From positions 1 through 5,194 of the forward strand of contig CAJYHH010000289.1 in NCBI GenBank assembly GCA_913773825.1: DNA of 5,194 nt. The letters are read 5' to 3'. Positions 1 through 5,141 of the stretch are shown piece by piece; within the stretch, counting starts at the first letter, position 1; each line of letters starts with the position of its first letter. The position numbers and the translations under genes were made by a program. Origin of the DNA: Candidatus Sericytochromatia bacterium. GTDB lineage: Bacteria; Cyanobacteriota; Sericytochromatia; UBA7694. Under the pieces are notes generated by a model. That model was not told where the DNA came from and searched no databases. It saw only the letters and a list, made by a program, of their open reading frames with translations.

Positions 1-39
1 GTGCAACGCTAAAATTGCGTTAAACTAAAGAGGAGAGAA

Positions 40-93
40 ATGGTCCATCGCTTAGGCAAGCGAACGCATCCCGTGTTGGCAATGGCTGCGTAA
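40..93 (+). CDS. possible 17-residue leader peptide
   Basis: An ATG at 40 opens a 17-codon frame (MVHRLGKRTHPVLAMAA) ending at TAA 91-93. It is preceded by a purine-rich, near-ideal Shine-Dalgarno, GAGGAG at 30-35, about 4-5 bases from the ATG. That site is better than the one in front of the next gene. The frame lies 46 bases upstream of the Roadblock gene, and its stop falls inside a potential stem (84-109). I do not recognise the peptide, and it has no run of regulatory codons that would suggest classical attenuation. It could be a translated upstream ORF controlling the downstream pair, or the SD and ATG may be fortuitous. The support is the ribosome binding site and position only. Confidence 0.3.
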   Translation: MVHRLGKRTHPVLAMAA

Positions 94-109
94 ATCCCAG
101 GGGGGAGCC
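48..109 (+). promoter_or_regulatory. structured 5' leader of the Roadblock/GGDEF pair
   Basis: Two stems can be drawn. The first is TCGCTT (48-53) with AAGCGA (58-63) around the loop AGGC, a perfect 6-bp hairpin. The second is GGCT (84-87) with AGCC (106-109), continued by CCC (96-98) with GGG (103-105), with an 8-base bulge on the left side. The second stem would partly bury the SD-like run AGGGGGGAG (99-107). The stop codon of the 17-codon frame (91-93) lies in the bulge, so a translating ribosome would open it. I compared the leader by eye with c-di-GMP (GEMM), glycine and fluoride riboswitches and saw no match. The function is inferred only. Confidence 0.3.
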
Positions 110-139
110 TAATATCCTGCATGAAAAAAGAAAAGGGCT

Positions 140-508
140 ATGTTACAGGCAATCACCAAAATTCTCAACAACCTTAAGTCAGTCGATGGGGTCGAGGCGT
201 GTGTGGTAGTTGACCGGGACGGTCTTTTGATCGCCAAGGAAGAAACCACTGGGATCATGAACGCCGAGGAACTGGCCTCCCTTTTCGCCCGCGCGATTCA
301 CTCTTTTGAGCGCAGCACCAAAACAGGTCTTAAAGGCGAAAACATTCAGCAGCTGATTATTGAACGTCAGGGTGATGAAAAGCTGGTCATGTCTGTGGCC
401 TCACTTTTTATTCTGGCGGTTATTGCGCGCAGCAATATTAACCTTGGTCTGCTGCGTATTGAAATGAAAGAAACGATCCGCCTGCTCTTACCGCTGCTGG
501 AATCCTGA
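140..508 (+). CDS. Roadblock/LC7 domain protein
   Basis: A 122-residue single-domain protein of the Roadblock/LC7 (MglB-like) family. It has an N-terminal helix (LQAITKILNNLKSVDGVEAC), a first strand pair with a D-G-L turn (VVVDRDGLLIA, about residues 23-33), a long central helix (about 42-61), two strands (QQLIIERQ and KLVMSVA) and a C-terminal helix ending in leucines. These are small cytoplasmic dimerising platforms. In bacteria they commonly partner Ras-like GTPases of the MglA type or other regulators, but no GTPase gene is visible here. An in-frame TGA at 122-124 leaves ATG 140 as the only sensible start. Its SD-like AGGG (134-137) is only two bases away, which is unusually close. The next gene follows after 29 bases with its own GGAG, so the two are probably cotranscribed and may act together. 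The family call is firm; the cellular role is unknown. Confidence 0.92.
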   Translation: MLQAITKILNNLKSVDGVEACVVVDRDGLLIAKEETTGIMNAEELASLFARAIHSFERSTKTGLKGENIQQLIIERQGDEKLVMSVASLFILAVIARSNINLGLLRIEMKETIRLLLPLLES

Positions 509-537
509 ACACTACAACTTAGCTGGAGACATTTCCC

Positions 538-1488
538 ATGAGCAAACTCACCAAAGTCGATAAGGACAAAATCTTTCATATTGCCAGTCACTTGCAGTTG
601 ACGACCAACTGGAGCCGCAATCGTGAAATGATTTCCGAACTCTACACAGAGAATGCTCCAGATATGGAAATGGCCACGTATTGGACCCAGACCAGTGACT
701 TTACCTATCTGACACCTCAGGCTGAATCGGTATTTGGGGACTACCTCAAGTCGATTAAGCGTGGTGATATTGTTCAGAGTGAGCGTCTGCAGCCAGTTGA
801 AAGCCTGCCTGATTGTTACAGCATGTCGCTGAAGCTCGGCAGTCAGATGCTCGGTGTGATGCTGGTGCATCTGCGTAACGAGATGCCCCTGGCTCTGGCT
901 GAGCGCTTTGTTGATATTCTGCTGCCTCAGTTCCTGCTTGCACGCTTTGGTACTGAAATGCAGGAAGAAGTTGAAAAGCGCACCAGTACTGATAAGCTTA
1001 CAGGTCTCTGGAAGCGTTCTTATTTTAACGAGCGCTTCCGTGAAGAAAGTGAACGCCTGAGCCGCTCTAAAGAAGTGGGTTCTGTGGCGATCATGGGCAT
1101 GGACGATCTGGCTGCCATGGTGCGGATGATGCCTGCTGAAGAACTCAACAGCATGCTGGATCAAGCTGGCCGCACTTTAAGAGGCCTGCTGCGCCAGACG
1201 GACTGGGTTGTTCGCTGGGACAATTTTGAAATTCTGTTTTATTTCCCTAATACCGCGCCTGAATCAGCTGTTGAAGTTTTTTCACGCTGTGTAAAAGCCA
1301 TGTCTCGTATCAACCCCCTGATGCAAGTGGTGATTGGCCTCTGCTCATCTGCTGAAACCACTTCTGCTCGCGGTCTGATTCAGCTGGCCGATAAACGCCT
1401 TAACCTCGCCCGCAAAGATGGCCGTCATCAGCTGGTCTGCTTTGCTAGCAAGTCAACGGGCCTGCAGTTCTGGGAATATAAAGTCTAG
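538..1488 (+). CDS. GAF-like sensor with degenerate GGDEF domain
   Basis: A 316-residue cytoplasmic protein with no signal peptide or membrane segment. Residues about 20-140 look like a divergent GAF-type sensory fold (YWTQTSDFTYL, then SLKLGSQMLGVMLVHL, then a helix). A short charged helix (138-150) leads into a GGDEF domain of about 150-302. The entry motif DKLTGLWKRSYF (152-163) is well conserved. The signature is not: RWDNFEILF (226-234) replaces R-Y-G-G-D-E-F, leaving only the Glu in register. The first metal-binding Asp of the D-x-D-x-F-K motif is Gly187. Diguanylate cyclase activity is therefore very unlikely. R219-Q-T-D222 lies five residues before the signature, exactly where the c-di-GMP inhibitory (I) site sits, so the domain could still bind c-di-GMP. 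The SD GGAG (525-528) is well placed for ATG 538. It probably forms an operon with the Roadblock gene. Domain calls are strong for GGDEF and moderate for GAF. Confidence 0.88.
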   Translation: MSKLTKVDKDKIFHIASHLQLTTNWSRNREMISELYTENAPDMEMATYWTQTSDFTYLTPQAESVFGDYLKSIKRGDIVQSERLQPVESLPDCYSMSLKLGSQMLGVMLVHLRNEMPLALAERFVDILLPQFLLARFGTEMQEEVEKRTSTDKLTGLWKRSYFNERFREESERLSRSKEVGSVAIMGMDDLAAMVRMMPAEELNSMLDQAGRTLRGLLRQTDWVVRWDNFEILFYFPNTAPESAVEVFSRCVKAMSRINPLMQVVIGLCSSAETTSARGLIQLADKRLNLARKDGRHQLVCFASKSTGLQFWEYKV

Positions 1489-1517
1489 TTAGCGAGTCGC
1501 TGCTTACAAGTCGCTAA
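1489..1517. repeat. inverted repeat after the GGDEF-like gene
   Basis: TTAGCGA (1489-1495) is perfectly complementary to TCGCTAA (1511-1517), starting at the base after the TAG stop. A second copy of the right half, TCGCT at 1497-1501, can instead pair with AGCGA (1491-1495) as a tighter hairpin, so two mutually exclusive folds are possible. No T-run follows directly (the next bases are TGGCTTAAC), so it is not a canonical intrinsic terminator. It may be a weak terminator, an RNA 3' end stabiliser or an operator. Confidence 0.4.
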
Positions 1518-1521
1518 TGGC

Positions 1522-1551
1522 TTAACAGACGAATAAAAGACAATTTTTAAA
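1522..1551 (+). promoter_or_regulatory. possible sigma-70 promoter for holB
   Basis: TTAACA (1522-1527) matches the -35 consensus at five of six bases. TTTAAA (1546-1551) matches the -10 at four of six, with an 18-base spacer in an AT-rich stretch. Initiation near 1558 would leave a leader of about 20 bases before the holB ATG at 1579. The weak SD there is GGG (1570-1572), six bases from the ATG. This is a consensus match by eye only. Confidence 0.3.
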
Positions 1552-1578
1552 GACAAAAAGATTTAAAGCGGGTGTGCA

Positions 1579-2457
1579 ATGACTGAAACAACAGGCGTGC
1601 CGCCCGCTTTTAACGTGCCGGCTTTAGCCCGGCAGGGCCATAGCGTCAGATTATTAAGCCATAGTCTGGCTCATCAGCAGCTCTCTCATGCTTATTTATT
1701 CAAAGGGCCCGTGCCTTTGGGTTTAGAACTGGCTTTAGCTCTGACTCGCGCTATTTTCTGTTCCCAACAAGGCTGTGGTGAATGCCATGTCTGTAAAGCC
1801 GTCAACAACGAGCTCTACCCAGACTTATACGTGATCAGAGGCGAAGGCGAAGGCCAGAACCCGACACTTAAGTTGGGTCAGATTCATAAACTCGTCGGGC
1901 AGGTGTCTTTGCCGCCCGTGCAGTCCAGCCATCAGATTTTTATTCTGGTTGCAGCTGAAAACATGAATAAAGAAGGTAGCAATGCTCTGCTTAAAACCCT
2001 TGAAGAGCCAGCCTCTAATTCGATTATTATTTTGCTGACCCCGCTGTTAGAGCGCGTTCTGCCGACGATTCGTTCACGCACCCAGATACTGCCCCTGACA
2101 GCCCCCATGCCTGATACTCAGTTTTTGCTGAATCAAAGTCCTACGCCTGAAAAGTTCTGGTCCTGGGAACAGCTTGAAACGATTCAGACACCTGCTTTAT
2201 TGCCGCAGCTCATTGAACAGCTGGAGTCTCTTAATCCGGCAGAACTCAATTTACAATTACAGATTTTTCAACGGGGTTGCTGGACCAAAATTCAGAGCTT
2301 TATTGTTGAAAAGCGTTCAGGCATTGGCCTTAAGCGGGCTTATGCTTATCTCAAGCTTTTTGAAACCGGTCTTGAGCAGCTTCGCGCCAACGTCAACCCT
2401 CGTTTAATTTCAACTACTTTAGCCCATCAGTTTCTGACCCTGCGCCGCAGCAGATGA
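1579..2457 (+). CDS. holB: DNA polymerase III subunit delta'
   Basis: A 292-residue AAA+ clamp-loader subunit that works with gamma/tau and delta to load the beta sliding clamp. The N-terminus aligns with the family pattern (LSHAYLFKGP, about 36-44). The P-loop position reads GPVPLGLE (43-50), with no Gly-Lys, so ATP binding is not expected, as is known for delta' in general. A zinc module follows: C61, C66, C69 and C72, with the first spacing (four residues) shorter than the eight in E. coli. The most conserved block is MNKEGSNALLKTLEEPASNS (129-148). The SRC arginine-finger motif appears as S166-R167-T168, keeping the Arg but replacing the Cys. The C-terminal helical collar domain is divergent but of normal total length. 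The start ATG 1579 has only a weak GGG Shine-Dalgarno. In many gammaproteobacteria holB lies beside tmk and pilZ; here neither is present on either side. Confidence 0.95.
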   Translation: MTETTGVPPAFNVPALARQGHSVRLLSHSLAHQQLSHAYLFKGPVPLGLELALALTRAIFCSQQGCGECHVCKAVNNELYPDLYVIRGEGEGQNPTLKLGQIHKLVGQVSLPPVQSSHQIFILVAAENMNKEGSNALLKTLEEPASNSIIILLTPLLERVLPTIRSRTQILPLTAPMPDTQFLLNQSPTPEKFWSWEQLETIQTPALLPQLIEQLESLNPAELNLQLQIFQRGCWTKIQSFIVEKRSGIGLKRAYAYLKLFETGLEQLRANVNPRLISTTLAHQFLTLRRSR

Positions 2458-2459
2458 AG

Positions 2460-2533
2460 AGGCTGCGTCTTAAACGGATGCCACAACGACCGGCTGACGT
2501 TGTCTAAACACGACTTTCCAGAGCACGCAGCCT
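2460..2533. repeat. nested inverted repeats downstream of holB
   Basis: AGGCTGCGT (2460-2468) and ACGCAGCCT (2525-2533) form a perfect 9-bp outer stem beginning two bases after the holB stop. Inside it, ACAACG (2483-2488) and CGTTGT (2498-2503) form a second stem with a 9-base loop. No U-tract follows the right arm, so it is not a textbook terminator. It may mark the 3' end of the holB transcript or be a small palindromic element. The interval also carries a spurious in-frame TTG extension of miaE starting at 2500. Confidence 0.45.
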
Positions 2534-2568
2534 TCACAGCCCACAGACTTTACAGCTCACGGCTAATC

Positions 2569-2597
2569 GCCACAAGCGCCCAGCCACCCGCTATACT
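2569..2597 (+). promoter_or_regulatory. possible promoter abutting the miaE start
   Basis: TATACT (2592-2597) matches the -10 consensus at five of six bases. A poor -35 candidate, GCCACA (2569-2574, three of six), lies 17 bases upstream. Initiation 6-8 bases past the box would fall at 2603-2605, on or next to the ATG at 2605, and no Shine-Dalgarno is seen there. A leaderless or nearly leaderless mRNA is therefore possible. Confidence 0.4.
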
Positions 2598-2604
2598 GCC
2601 TGTT

Positions 2605-3189
2605 ATGACTAAAATTGATTTTAAATTATCCGTTGCAACTGACCCGGCCTGGGTTCAGGTGATTCTCGATAACTTTGATGAATTTATGCAAGACCACGCC
2701 AATTGTGAGCGTAAAGCTTCTGCACTGGCTCTGAGTCTGGCAATGAAATACGCTGACCGTAAACGCCTGATCCCCCATATGATCCGTCTGGCGCAAGAAG
2801 AGCTTGAGCATTTTGCAGAAGTCTATGAAATGATGGAGCAGCGCGGTATTAGCCTGGGCAATGAAATCAAAGATCCGTATGTAAATGGTTTATTATCTCA
2901 TTGCCGCACTGAGCCGGAAGAGCGCTTTTTAGATCGCATGCTGATTTCATCCGTGATTGAAGCCCGTGGTGCTGAACGCTTTGGCCTGATTGCAGAAGCT
3001 CTGGAAGACGCTGAGCTCAAGGCTTTTTATAAGCGACTCTGGGCAGCTGAAATGAAGCATGGCCATTTATTTGCCAATCTGATGCTTCACTACTTCTCTG
3101 AAGACGTGATTCGCGCCCGTCTAAGCCAGCTTTTAGATGCAGAAGGCAAGATTATTCAAAAGCTGGAATGGCGTCCCTCCTTGCATTAA
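2605..3189 (+). CDS. miaE: tRNA-(ms2io6A37) hydroxylase MiaE
   Basis: A 194-residue ferritin-like diiron monooxygenase of the MiaE family. It hydroxylates the isopentenyl side chain of 2-methylthio-N6-isopentenyladenosine at tRNA position 37, using O2. The four-helix diiron pattern is visible: E35 (NCERKASA), E66-x-x-H69 (QEELEHF), a third-helix glutamate in IEARGAERF (E119, with E124 also possible), and E149-x-x-H152 (AEMKHGH). Length is normal for the family. The frame stays open upstream to a TTG at 2500, but those 35 residues are low-complexity and lie over the inverted repeats, while the family N-terminus (TKIDFKLSVATDPAW) begins at ATG 2605. That start has no clear SD. It would work after the MiaA/MiaB steps, which are encoded elsewhere. 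Physically it sits between two structured gaps, so it is probably its own transcription unit. Confidence 0.93.
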   Translation: MTKIDFKLSVATDPAWVQVILDNFDEFMQDHANCERKASALALSLAMKYADRKRLIPHMIRLAQEELEHFAEVYEMMEQRGISLGNEIKDPYVNGLLSHCRTEPEERFLDRMLISSVIEARGAERFGLIAEALEDAELKAFYKRLWAAEMKHGHLFANLMLHYFSEDVIRARLSQLLDAEGKIIQKLEWRPSLH

Positions 3190-3192
3190 GAC

Positions 3193-3274
3193 GGTAGGTA
3201 GTAGATAGTAGGGAGTAGGTAGGTAAAAGACCTTTTGAATTTTCCCACCTACCCTCTACCACCTACTATCTACC
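3193..3274. repeat. long GTAG-unit imperfect hairpin
   Basis: Between miaE and the cupin gene the left arm (3193-3230) is built of GTAG/GGTAG/ATAG units and has no C. The right arm (3239-3278) is its approximate complement and has no G. The core is a perfect 12-bp stem, GTAGATAGTAGG (3201-3212) with CCTACTATCTAC (3262-3273). Inward, after two mismatches, come GTAG, then GTAGGT/ACCTAC and AAAA/TTTT, separated by 3-base bulges, closing an 11-base loop. It begins 4 bases after the miaE stop and ends 4 bases before the SD of the next gene. It is not a classical terminator, as no T-run follows. It resembles an intergenic repeat element, but copy number cannot be judged from one window. Confidence 0.75.
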
Positions 3275-3277
3275 AAA

Positions 3278-3282
3278 AGAGG
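3278..3282 (+). promoter_or_regulatory. ribosome binding site fixing the cupin start
   Basis: AGAGG at 3278-3282 stands six bases before ATG 3289. It supports this start over the upstream in-frame TTG at 3235, whose extra 18 codons are just the right arm of the GTAG hairpin. The hairpin ends immediately before this site, so its folding could affect ribosome access. Confidence 0.7.
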
Positions 3283-3288
3283 CTTGTG

Positions 3289-3816
3289 ATGTCCCATTAT
3301 AGTTTTGACCATTTTGCGGCTGAGCTTGAACATGTGGTGCCCCGTTTTGACGATCAGCGGGAGCTGGTTGGACGCGTTGTGCCCGCGATGCAAAAGCTGT
3401 TGAGCAATCAGCAGCTCTTAAATCGAGATTTTGTGCGCGCCCTGATGGATGGACATACTGATGGACGCGTGTATACCAGCCCCGTTAACCGCTTCTTTGT
3501 TCAGGTTTTTGTCTGGCCACCGGGCTGCAAAACCCCGATTCATGACCACAATACCTGGGGCGTAATGGGGGTTTATCACAATAAACTCAAGGTCTCCGAA
3601 TTTGCAGCTGATTATACTTACGAGCCGGGTCGCTTTGATTTAGAACTCAAGGATCAATACGTTGCAGACCGCGGCATGATCTCAGTGCTGACCTGCCCAG
3701 ACGATGAAGTTCATCATATTGAAAACCCAACTGAGGATTATAGCTATAGCATTCATGTCTATGGCGATGAGCTTAACGACACCCATTCTTTTGATACCGC
3801 TGGCCGGATTATTTAG
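3289..3816 (+). CDS. cysteine dioxygenase-family thiol dioxygenase
   Basis: A 175-residue cupin of the cysteine dioxygenase superfamily: a mononuclear non-heme iron enzyme that adds O2 to a small thiol to make a sulfinate. Iron ligands are H85 and H87 (TPIHDHNTWG) and H142 (EVHHIENP). The outer-sphere Ser-His-Tyr triad of thiol dioxygenases is present as S154-H156-Y158 (YSIHVYG). No Cys follows the HxH motif, so the Cys-Tyr crosslink of mammalian CDO is absent, as in most bacterial members. The substrate cannot be set from sequence: cysteine, 3-mercaptopropionate or another thiol are all possible. The YTRN-like stretch carrying the substrate-binding Arg of classical CDO reads YTSPVNRFF here. 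It is preceded by the GTAG hairpin and converges on the peptidase gene with 7 bases between stops. Family confident, substrate open. Confidence 0.88.
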   Translation: MSHYSFDHFAAELEHVVPRFDDQRELVGRVVPAMQKLLSNQQLLNRDFVRALMDGHTDGRVYTSPVNRFFVQVFVWPPGCKTPIHDHNTWGVMGVYHNKLKVSEFAADYTYEPGRFDLELKDQYVADRGMISVLTCPDDEVHHIENPTEDYSYSIHVYGDELNDTHSFDTAGRII

Positions 3817-3823
3817 CTGGCTG

Positions 3824-4850
3824 TTATTTAACTAACTGTTTGACGGGTGGGGCCTTGAGCCCCTTCAGCATGTTTTCTAGACCTTCGCTGAGCAATGCCA
3901 GACGATTATAGTCGAGTTGCTCAGCGGTGTCGGTCTGGCGGTGATAATGAGGGTAACGAAAGGGTGCTGTGTCGGTTATCATCAGCGCCGGATAGTCCTG
4001 CATCCAAAACGACCAATGGTCCGAACGGCCGATGTCCTGAATCAGTTCAGGGCTGGCCAGGCCTTCAGAGGGGATGCGGGCGTGTTGTCTAAAACCTGAG
4101 ATCACCTGATCTAATAAAGGTCGGGACTCTAAGCGTGTGACAAAGCCGATAAAGTTACCGGTATCAGGATAATAAAGATTAAGCGGCACTGGGTAAAACT
4201 GGCTTTTGGGTGTATCGGTGTAATAACCGAGGGTTTCAAGGCTGAGCATGCCGATCATCGGAATACGGTTTTGTTTAAGCTGGCGGGCATAAATCAGGCT
4301 GCCCATTTGATTGGTCTTGGAATAAGGCTGTTCTTCGTTAACAAACCAGACCAGGCGCAGGCTGAGATTGGGTTTTGTTTTAGCTAGTCGGCGGGCCAGG
4401 TCAAGTAAAACTGCGCTGCCAGAGGCGTTGTCGTTAGCACCTGGGCTGCCTTCAGCTGAATCATAATGGGCGCCGAGGACTAAAGTCTCTAAAGACAGGC
4501 CTGGGATTAAGACTTCCAGATTGTGACAATTTTGCCCTCCGGCTTGAAATGTCTGAGTCTCAACCTGATAACCCATTTTTGTTAACTGACTCTGAAGATA
4601 GTCAGCTGCAGCTTTTAAGGCTTGAGGGTGAGCTGTATTGCGTTCACCGATTTGAGTGGCGAGTTGTTCAACGTCCTGACGCAGGCTTTGAGCCCGGTTT
4701 TGGTCAGCCTGTGCAAAGTGGCCCCTGATAAGACACGCCGGGCATTTTAACCATCACTAGCCAGCCTGTCAGAGCCAGTAGGCCGATAAGCAGACAAATG
4801 CTAAGACATAAAGTCAGGATAATGAGTAGAAAACTCCGTCGCTTTTTCAC
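3824..4850 (-). pseudogene. membrane-anchored M28 metallopeptidase, frameshifted
   Basis: A zinc aminopeptidase-like M28 protein split between two frames. From GTG 4850 comes MKKRRSFLLIIL and a hydrophobic anchor to about residue 34, then MPGVSYQGPL, then TGA at 4706-4704. The +1 frame holds the rest: AQADQNRAQSLRQDVEQLA, IGERN and the peptidase domain to TAA 3824. That frame has no ATG, GTG or TTG between its upstream stop (4756-4754) and ATG 4576, which lies inside the domain. Joining at CTT-T (4718-4715) gives 341 residues with the full M28 set: H128 (GAHYDS), D140 (GANDNASG), E172-E173 (VNEEQP), E205 (SLETLGYY) and H303 (HYHRQTDT). The domain is intact, so the lesion is recent, a sequencing error, or a programmed shift. 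Without the join, only a 250-residue product lacking anchor and about 46 domain residues could be made. Confidence 0.85.
4713..4726 (-). other. +1 frameshift site, prfB-like
   Basis: Read on the minus strand this is AGGGG-CCA-CTT-TGC. The zero frame reads CTT TGC ACA GGC TGA and stops. Skipping the T at 4715 gives CTT-GCA-CAG and enters the peptidase frame. The E. coli prfB programmed site is AGGGGG-TAT-CTT-TGA-C, also an SD-like run three bases before CTT-T. Unlike prfB, the next zero-frame codon is a sense codon (TGC), and the stop comes three codons later. A simple one-base insertion in the TTT (or the GGGG) run explains the same facts. Confidence 0.45.
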
Positions 4851-4948
4851 AATGCGTCAATCCGATGTTATCGAGGTTTTGAAGTTGCTGACTTTGGTTA
4901 ACAGAGCCGACAAGTTAATTAAATTCAGTTTCTGAGCGCTTTGACAGC

Positions 4949-4977
4949 ATTATAAATGGGGATTGGCGTGGGCTCGA
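4949..4977 (-). promoter_or_regulatory. probable promoter for the M28 gene
   Basis: On the minus strand, TATAAT (4954-4949) is a perfect -10 box. The -35 candidate TCGAGC (4977-4972) matches three of six bases at a 17-base spacing. Initiation near 4942 would give a leader of about 90 bases before GTG 4850, with a weak GGA (4863-4861) as ribosome binding site. A perfect -10 with a poor -35 may need an activator. Confidence 0.45.
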
Positions 4978-5132
4978 TTCGCTATCTGAAACACTTTTCG
5001 TTACAATTTCTTGTCTGAATAATATCAGTTTAGAGGTCAACAGGGCTAAAAGCCTGATCCTGTGCGGATTTTGAATTTTACAAAAAGTTTTCTGAGACTT
5101 GTTTTTACAGACATCATCGCGTAAAACAGGCT

Positions 5133-5141
5133 TGCTATATT
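5133..5141 (+). promoter_or_regulatory. possible rightward extended -10 promoter
   Basis: TGCTATATT (5133-5141) has the TGn extension plus TATATT, five of six against TATAAT. No good -35 lies at 16-18 bases. It would drive a gene beginning beyond the window edge, divergent from the peptidase. Weak support. Confidence 0.25.

Noticed and set aside
1..110. c-di-GMP (GEMM) riboswitch in the leader of the GGDEF-like operon
   Set aside because: The context is tempting, but the conserved GEMM core and tetraloop-receptor segments are not present.
367..1164. 265-codon minus-strand open frame across the first two genes
   Set aside because: It is antisense to two well-supported genes, crosses their boundary, and its product has no recognisable domain. 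It is most likely a by-product of their codon usage.
2500..2604. TTG-started 35-residue N-terminal extension of MiaE
   Set aside because: It overlaps the inverted repeat right arm and a -10-like box, and the family N-terminus begins at ATG 2605.
3235..3288. TTG-started 18-residue extension of the cupin
   Set aside because: It is a translation of the GTAG-hairpin right arm. A good SD (3278-3282) serves ATG 3289.
3849..3863. GGGGC/GCCCC hairpin as a proven terminator
   Set aside because: The stem is only 5 bp, no T-run follows on either strand, and it encodes conserved-length C-terminal residues of the peptidase. It is kept only as a possibility in the findings.
3824..4576. M28 protein starting at ATG 4576 as a complete gene
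   Set aside because: Codons upstream in the same frame encode family-typical sequence (IGERN, LRQDVEQLA) with no start codon, so 4576 is internal to the domain.
4941..4956. Rightward promoter from TTGACA at 4941-4946
   Set aside because: The -35 is perfect, but no -10-like sequence lies at 16-18 bases. TATAAA (4951-4956) is far too close.
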